From: JARFQW01 sp963842955
GTDB taxonomy: Bacteria; Pseudomonadota; Gammaproteobacteria; Steroidobacterales; XN24
DNA length: 64,000 bases
Assembly: GCA_963842955.1 (NCBI GenBank)
Contig: CAWJIJ010000005.1
Span: 1 to 64,000, forward strand
Reading direction: 5' to 3'
Position 1 is the stretch's first letter, and each line of letters begins with the position of its first letter. Below the pieces are notes generated by a model. That model saw only the letters and a list, made by a program, of their open reading frames with translations, was not told where the DNA came from and did no database searches. The translations under genes and the position numbers were made by a program. This document shows, piece after piece, positions 59,918-64,000 of this stretch.

Positions 59918-60781
59918 TCAGCCCGGGTCGGCCGGGTCCGGCCCGGCTTCTGCACCGACCCCATTGATTCGCCGTCCGTAAGCGTCGCTGTAAAGCAGGA
60001 TGTCTCGGGTATCGAGGGTCTCGCCATTGCTGACGCTTGTGCCGCGCGCCGTCATCTCGAGCATGGCATGGCCGATCTGAACTGCCTTGACCGCTGCCCC
60101 GACCGGCGCGAAGAACCCGTAGAGCAGCCGCTGCCCGAGATGTGCCTGCTCCCGGGTCGGGCCGATGTAGTCGGGCCGATAGAACACGACCCGCAGTTTC
60201 GAGTCCTCGGCCAGGGCGAACAGGGTTTTTTCGGCCCGGACCTTCTCCCGGGCCCACATCATGCGGGCGTCTTCGGATATGTCGCTGGAGCTGATGTAGT
60301 GGAATGTGACCTCGGGCCTTGTGCTCGCCTGCAGCCACTCGGTCACGAACTGCCGCGGGAAATCCACGTGGATGCGGCCATAGGTCTCCTCGTCGACGCC
60401 GCGACTACTGATGCCGATGGCCCAGTAGACCGCGTCGGCTTCGGCAATCTGGCCGCGGATCGCCGAGTAGTCGAGATAGTTCGTGTGGCGTGTCACATGA
60501 ACCTTGCCGGCGGCGACACCCGCCTCGATGCGGGATGTTGCCCGACGGGTGACCACATGGATCCTGCGGACACCCGGATCGGCGAGAGCCGCCTTCAGTA
60601 TGCCGTCACCTGCCGTGCCGCTGGCGCCGAACAGGGCGATCGTCTCGTGGGAAGCCGGCTCCCTCTGCAGGGTCTCGATGGCTTCGTCATCGAGCGACAG
60701 CAATAGCGCAAGGCCCGCATAGAAGAGGGCAAACAGGCCCACGAGCAGGAACAAGAGGCGGAGAATCAGGGAGCGTGGCAT
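59918..60781 (-). CDS. Membrane-anchored NAD(P)-binding Rossmann protein (HTATIP2-like)
   Basis: A 287-aa short-chain-dehydrogenase-like protein with an N-terminal membrane anchor (LRLLFLLVGLFALFYAGLAL followed by LLSLDDEA). The atypical NADP site is TIALFGASGTAGDGILKAAL with VTRR after the second strand, as in TIP30/HTATIP2-type NAD(P)H-binding proteins. ADAVYWAIGISSRGVDEETY and HYISSSDISEDARMMWAREK follow with a plausible Tyr/Ser/Lys region. The ATG at 60781 follows GAGGGAC; a longer in-frame start at 60817 is less likely. It converges with the TIR-TPR gene, 25 bp between stops. Substrate unknown. Confidence 0.8.
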   Translation of the reverse strand: MPRSLILRLLFLLVGLFALFYAGLALLLSLDDEAIETLQREPASHETIALFGASGTAGDGILKAALADPGVRRIHVVTRRATSRIEAGVAAGKVHVTRHTNYLDYSAIRGQIAEADAVYWAIGISSRGVDEETYGRIHVDFPRQFVTEWLQASTRPEVTFHYISSSDISEDARMMWAREKVRAEKTLFALAEDSKLRVVFYRPDYIGPTREQAHLGQRLLYGFFAPVGAAVKAVQIGHAMLEMTARGTSVSNGETLDTRDILLYSDAYGRRINGVGAEAGPDPADPG

Positions 60782-60943
60782 GTCCCTCGATACTAGCACC
60801 CGACAGGTATCGGGCACCGAACCCGTACGCCGCCGGTCTGACGGCCCGGGTCTGTTTGCCGATCTTGGCGGGCGAAGGAAAAGGGCGTTCGTTTCCGGGG
60901 TAACGGTTCCCGGGATGGCGTTGAGTTTCGCCAGCCGGGTTTT

Positions 60944-61939
60944 TCAGAACAGTTTGTGGGCTCCGAGTTCCTGGCCGGCCAGTCCATCGGACAACACGCG
61001 CCGATAGAACTGCTCCAGCGTCTCGGTGCCACAGGCCGGTGTGGCGTCGGGATCATAGCGGCCCGCCTGCTCGTCCCAGACCAGCATCGACTCGGTCGCG
61101 TAGTAATGCCCGATGCGGGCCAGCTCGGCCCTGGACGCAAGGGGCTTCCACAGCCGTCCCAATGGTGCGAGGACGCCCGCGGCGCCTTTGAGGATGGCGG
61201 GGGACACGCTGCGGAAGCGCGGCGGCCGCTCGGCTATCGCGAACAGCATCTCCCCCTGCTGGCGAGGCGTGATGGCCGGACCGGGTCCGCCTATGGGCAG
61301 AATCCGGTTGCGGGCCTCGCTGGTGTCCAGTGTATCGGCTATGAAGCGGGCGAGATCTCTCTCACCAATGGGCTTGCAGGCGGTTTCCGTACCGGTGCCG
61401 AACACCAGAAACGGCTTGCCGGCCTGGACTCTCGGAATCTGACCCGCCAGGGATTTGAAGAAAGCCGTGGGCCGCACGATGGTGTAATCCAGACCGGAGC
61501 CGGCGAGTTCCGCCTCGAATGCCAGCTTGGCCCGCTGAAATTCGAGCCGTGGCTTCTGGACACAGAGGGCAGAAAGCAGGACGAAATGCCGGGCGCCGGC
61601 CCGCCGGCCCGCCTCCAGGAGTGTGGCATTGGCGCGATAGTCCACGCGCCAAGCGTCGTCGGGCACGCCGCTCCGCGACGCGATGCAGGACACGACCGTG
61701 TCTGCGGCGATATCGGCCAGGTCGGGCAAGGCGCTACCGGCGTCGTCGAGCCGGGCAGGGCAGATGACGCAGTTGCCCGGCAGCCCGGTCTCGGGGCGGA
61801 TCGCGGAGGACTTGTCAGGAGGCCGGACTACGGCCGTGACCGCATCGCCCCGTTCGCAGAGTTCGTGGGCCACCGCGCGCCCGATATAGCCCGTGGCGCC
61901 GGCCAGCAGAATACGTCTTGGCGAGCCCGGCGGCGGCAT
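60944..61939 (-). CDS. NAD(P)-binding epimerase/reductase, BciA-like
   Basis: A 331-aa atypical SDR. The nucleotide site is ILLAGATGYIGRAVAHELCE. TVVSCIASRSGVPDDAWRVD and ARHFVLLSALCVQKPRLEFQ follow, then KLAFEAELAGSGLDYTIVRP with TAFFKSLAGQIPRVQAGKPF and RFIADTL. The TAFFKSLAGQ pattern and C-terminal region resemble the BciA-type 8-vinyl reductases of chlorophyll synthesis. No other tetrapyrrole genes are in the window, so a generic reductase is as likely. GGAG precedes the ATG by about 8 nt. It is co-directional with the Rossmann gene at 59918, with 162 bp between. Confidence 0.78.
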   Translation of the reverse strand: MPPPGSPRRILLAGATGYIGRAVAHELCERGDAVTAVVRPPDKSSAIRPETGLPGNCVICPARLDDAGSALPDLADIAADTVVSCIASRSGVPDDAWRVDYRANATLLEAGRRAGARHFVLLSALCVQKPRLEFQRAKLAFEAELAGSGLDYTIVRPTAFFKSLAGQIPRVQAGKPFLVFGTGTETACKPIGERDLARFIADTLDTSEARNRILPIGGPGPAITPRQQGEMLFAIAERPPRFRSVSPAILKGAAGVLAPLGRLWKPLASRAELARIGHYYATESMLVWDEQAGRYDPDATPACGTETLEQFYRRVLSDGLAGQELGAHKLF

Positions 61940-62471
61940 GCAGCGTTCTCCGTGTGTTGATGGGAGGGTGACGGTGACTCTTCCCGGTCACCCGGGCAAC
62001 AACCCTTCCGGACCGTCACCAGGTCTTCATGATAGGAGCTGGATCGGAGCCCGCACAACGCGAACGGGTTCTTGTACGGACAGGCCATAAGAGGTTTCCT
62101 GGGGCAGGCGGCGGTATTCCGGAAATATGACGGCCGCCCGGCGCGGGTCCATGCCCGCTCCTGTGGGTGAAACCGGGGCAGTCATCGGGGACATCCGAAT
62201 CATGGAGCCTGTAAGCGTGACGCGTTCATGTTCATGGCGACCATCTCGACGGCACCGCCGACGGCGCGTCGGAACAGATCCACTGGAAGTTCGGCTATTT
62301 GCGCTCCGTCGCCCTGGAGCAGGGAGCACCTGACCCCAACTCGGGAAATTGATCCCGATCAAGGCGCGCTCATGCCGCGCCATGCCATCGTTAGAGGGAC
62401 ATCACTATCTCGTAAGGGGATTGTGCTGCAAGGAGTTTCCGAGGCGCCCAGGCACCAGTGGGGAGCCCGCC
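61940..62471. other. Divergent intergenic region
   Basis: About 530 bp between the BciA-like gene and a small plus-strand gene. Several short frames exist but none has a convincing ribosome site or domain. A GGTGAC...GTCACC inverted repeat lies near 61970-61993. Nothing else is recognised. Confidence 0.35.
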
Positions 62472-62672
62472 ATGAAGCTGACGCCCGAGTTATTAACCCG
62501 GATTTCCCATCTGCCACCGAGCGAACTCTGGTCGGTGGATGACTCTTCGGTGGCCTATCTCGCTACCGATGGCCTGATCTACGCTATCCACATTGGCGAA
62601 CCGGCTGCCGGCCGGCCAAAGGACCGGGAACTCGAATCATTGCTGTGTTGGGAGTTGTCCGTCGCGGCCTGA
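62472..62672 (+). CDS. Small hypothetical protein (66 aa)
   Basis: A 66-aa acidic protein (MKLTPELLTRISHLPPSELW, SVDDSSVAYLATDGLIYAIH, then CWELSVAA) with GGGGAG 6 nt before its ATG, which fixes this start over longer in-frame options. The pattern suggests one helix plus a small sheet. No family recognised. It converges with the lipase-like gene, 43 bp between stops. Confidence 0.6.
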   Translation: MKLTPELLTRISHLPPSELWSVDDSSVAYLATDGLIYAIHIGEPAAGRPKDRELESLLCWELSVAA

Positions 62673-62715
62673 GGCTCCCGCACTGAAGACGCTCCCTTGG
62701 CCGGGTTTTCCGCTG

Positions 62716-63930
62716 CTAGTCCCGGTCTATCCACCATCGCAAGCGGGTGTGAACCTCCGGGTGGCCGAGGAGTTCGAGGTGCCCCATGCGGTACCCGACC
62801 CATTGTCGATGCTCGGGGATTTCAAGGGCCGGACCGGCATCGGGATGATGTCCCAGGGCACTGCGTATGGGTACCAGGCCGTCACCGACCAGTCTCTCGC
62901 TCAGCAGCCCGCGCTGGGCGCCGAGGGTTGCCGCGGCCGCATAGCACTTCACGTTTTCCGGCAAGGGTACGATCCGTGGAGCGCCATGGGTGATTCTGCC
63001 ATGGCGCAGATCCGTGATCCCGGCGCTGCGTCGCTTGCCGATCTGTGCCAATGGGGCGGAGTAGGGGCTGATTTCCAGCAGGCGATCGAGCCGGTGACCG
63101 CCACGCTCCAGCGGTGCGCCGTGATGGGGGCTGCCGAGAAATATCAGTTTGCGCAGGTGCTGTTGCCAAGTGTGTTGTTCGACATCGGCGAAATGGCACG
63201 CGCTGCGCGCAACCAGCCCGCCCATGCTGTGGCCGATGACGACCAGTTCCGTAACCGGCGCCGGCCAGCGGCTCACCAGGGTTTCGAGGCGGGCGGCAAG
63301 CTCGCGCCCGTTGGTGGCGATGCTTCGGCCGGTGTTGTAGCGCAGATAAAGCGGAACATAACCGAATTCCTCTGCCAGTTCGGCCCCGTGATCGTGGCCG
63401 TCGCGAAGCCAGTGGTCGTCGTTGAGACACAATCCGTGAACAAGCAGCAGAAGTCTGCCTGAACAAACGTCGGGCTGACCTGCGGCCGAAGAGGCGGCCG
63501 GACCGCGGGCGATACTGGCCGGAGGGTTGTCCAGGTCGATGGGAGTGCCGGCATGGCGCACCGTCATGTCGATCGCCAGCGGGTTGTTCCTGTCAGCCAG
63601 GAAGTCGCCATACACGCCGTTGAGCACCGACAGGAACGCGTCGCGCTTCTGTGAGGATCCGGTCTCGCCTTCCGGCAGCCACTCGGCCACCTGTTGCAGA
63701 CCGGCATCGATCCCGAGCCCGCTTAGCCGAATGCCGCCCATGACACTGCGATAGACCAGCCCGGTTATTCCGCCCGGCCGGTCAGTCGTCTTTGCACCCG
63801 CCGGACCGGGAACCCGCTGGATAGTCCGGTGCATGCGCTCAACGACCCTCGTGACGCCAGAGGTGGCGTCCACCATCAGGGCGGCCGCCCCGCGGAGGTC
63901 GGTTAGATGAGTGCGGTTGGGTCCGGGCAT
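62716..63930 (-). CDS. Alpha/beta hydrolase, PGAP1/lipase-like
   Basis: A 404-aa serine hydrolase. The C-terminal half is an alpha/beta hydrolase: oxyanion-side LLLLVHGLCLNDDHWLRD, nucleophile elbow VVIGHSMGGLVARSA, FLGSPHHGAPLERGGHR, and a late Asp/His pair (LVGDGLVPIRSALG, HRQWVGYRMGHLELL). The GHSMGG and LGSPHHGAP motifs fit the PGAP1/LipA-type esterase group acting on lipids or GPI-like esters. The N-terminal ~150 residues lack a signal peptide and are unassigned. The substrate cannot be inferred. The last 70 bp of the window beyond its start show no gene. Confidence 0.85.
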   Translation of the reverse strand: MPGPNRTHLTDLRGAAALMVDATSGVTRVVERMHRTIQRVPGPAGAKTTDRPGGITGLVYRSVMGGIRLSGLGIDAGLQQVAEWLPEGETGSSQKRDAFLSVLNGVYGDFLADRNNPLAIDMTVRHAGTPIDLDNPPASIARGPAASSAAGQPDVCSGRLLLLVHGLCLNDDHWLRDGHDHGAELAEEFGYVPLYLRYNTGRSIATNGRELAARLETLVSRWPAPVTELVVIGHSMGGLVARSACHFADVEQHTWQQHLRKLIFLGSPHHGAPLERGGHRLDRLLEISPYSAPLAQIGKRRSAGITDLRHGRITHGAPRIVPLPENVKCYAAAATLGAQRGLLSERLVGDGLVPIRSALGHHPDAGPALEIPEHRQWVGYRMGHLELLGHPEVHTRLRWWIDRD

Positions 63931-64000
63931 GTCGAGTTTCTCGGTGGCGGGCGGTCTGATTGATCTTGCTGCGTTGCCGCATCAGCTTGCGCCGGGGGAA

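Overview
The window is GC-rich DNA from a bacterium, most likely a gammaproteobacterium. That placement rests on the overall gene set (ChaC, M3 peptidase, YkuD enzymes, MMPL exporter, oleate hydratase, lipoproteins) and on the Shine-Dalgarno and terminator style; no rRNA or complete tRNA gene is present to prove it. The left half (1-33 kb) is an accessory region full of transposon wreckage. The right half (33-64 kb) is a compact metabolic region with almost no mobile DNA.

Left half. Two near-identical IS6-family insertion sequences (201-991, 1685-2475) bracket a vapBC toxin-antitoxin pair. After a scar holding a tRNA 3' end and an outer-membrane barrel tail comes an Old Yellow Enzyme gene whose stop codon lies in a 322-bp IS91-type end. 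A second copy of that end lies 2.2 kb on, and an IS256 remnant plus two unknown genes for envelope proteins lie between them. A 468-bp internally deleted IS3-family element follows, with two further fragments of the same IS near 10.9 kb and 27.2 kb. Between these scars lie a SnoaL-like protein, a secreted lipoprotein, an AraC regulator beside an overlapping fatty-acid-hydroxylase (AGMO-like)/AGPS-like pair, a 5 x 52-bp tandem array, a TIR-NB-ARC STAND protein flanked by IS91-like debris, a truncated DUF1254/DUF1214 gene, an M3 peptidase, two convergent L,D-transpeptidases, ChaC, a winged-helix/nucleotidyltransferase pair behind a 46-bp dyad operator, oleate hydratase and a secreted beta-helix protein.

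Right half. A four-gene carbon monoxide dehydrogenase operon (ferredoxin CooF, catalytic CooS, nickel ATPase CooC with a His-rich N-terminus, FAD/NAD oxidoreductase) suggests CO oxidation coupled to NAD(P) reduction; no hydrogenase genes are seen. It is followed by an MMPL-type exporter and a malic enzyme (both minus strand), a YjbQ protein coupled to a RuBisCO-like protein, a broken TIR gene and a tandem universal stress protein. A disaccharide module follows: beta-phosphoglucomutase and a GH65 phosphorylase on the minus strand, diverging from a frameshifted trehalose-phosphatase and a second GH65 enzyme. The window ends with a PRC-barrel pair, a RetSat/CrtI-like flavoprotein, an intact TIR-TPR protein, two Rossmann-fold reductases, a 66-aa protein and a lipase-like hydrolase.

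The most notable points are three TIR genes of different architecture (one broken), the winged-helix/NTase pair with its operator, the His-rich CooC in a CODH-FNOR operon, the YjbQ-RLP pair, and the AGMO-like/AGPS-like overlap that hints at ether-lipid metabolism.
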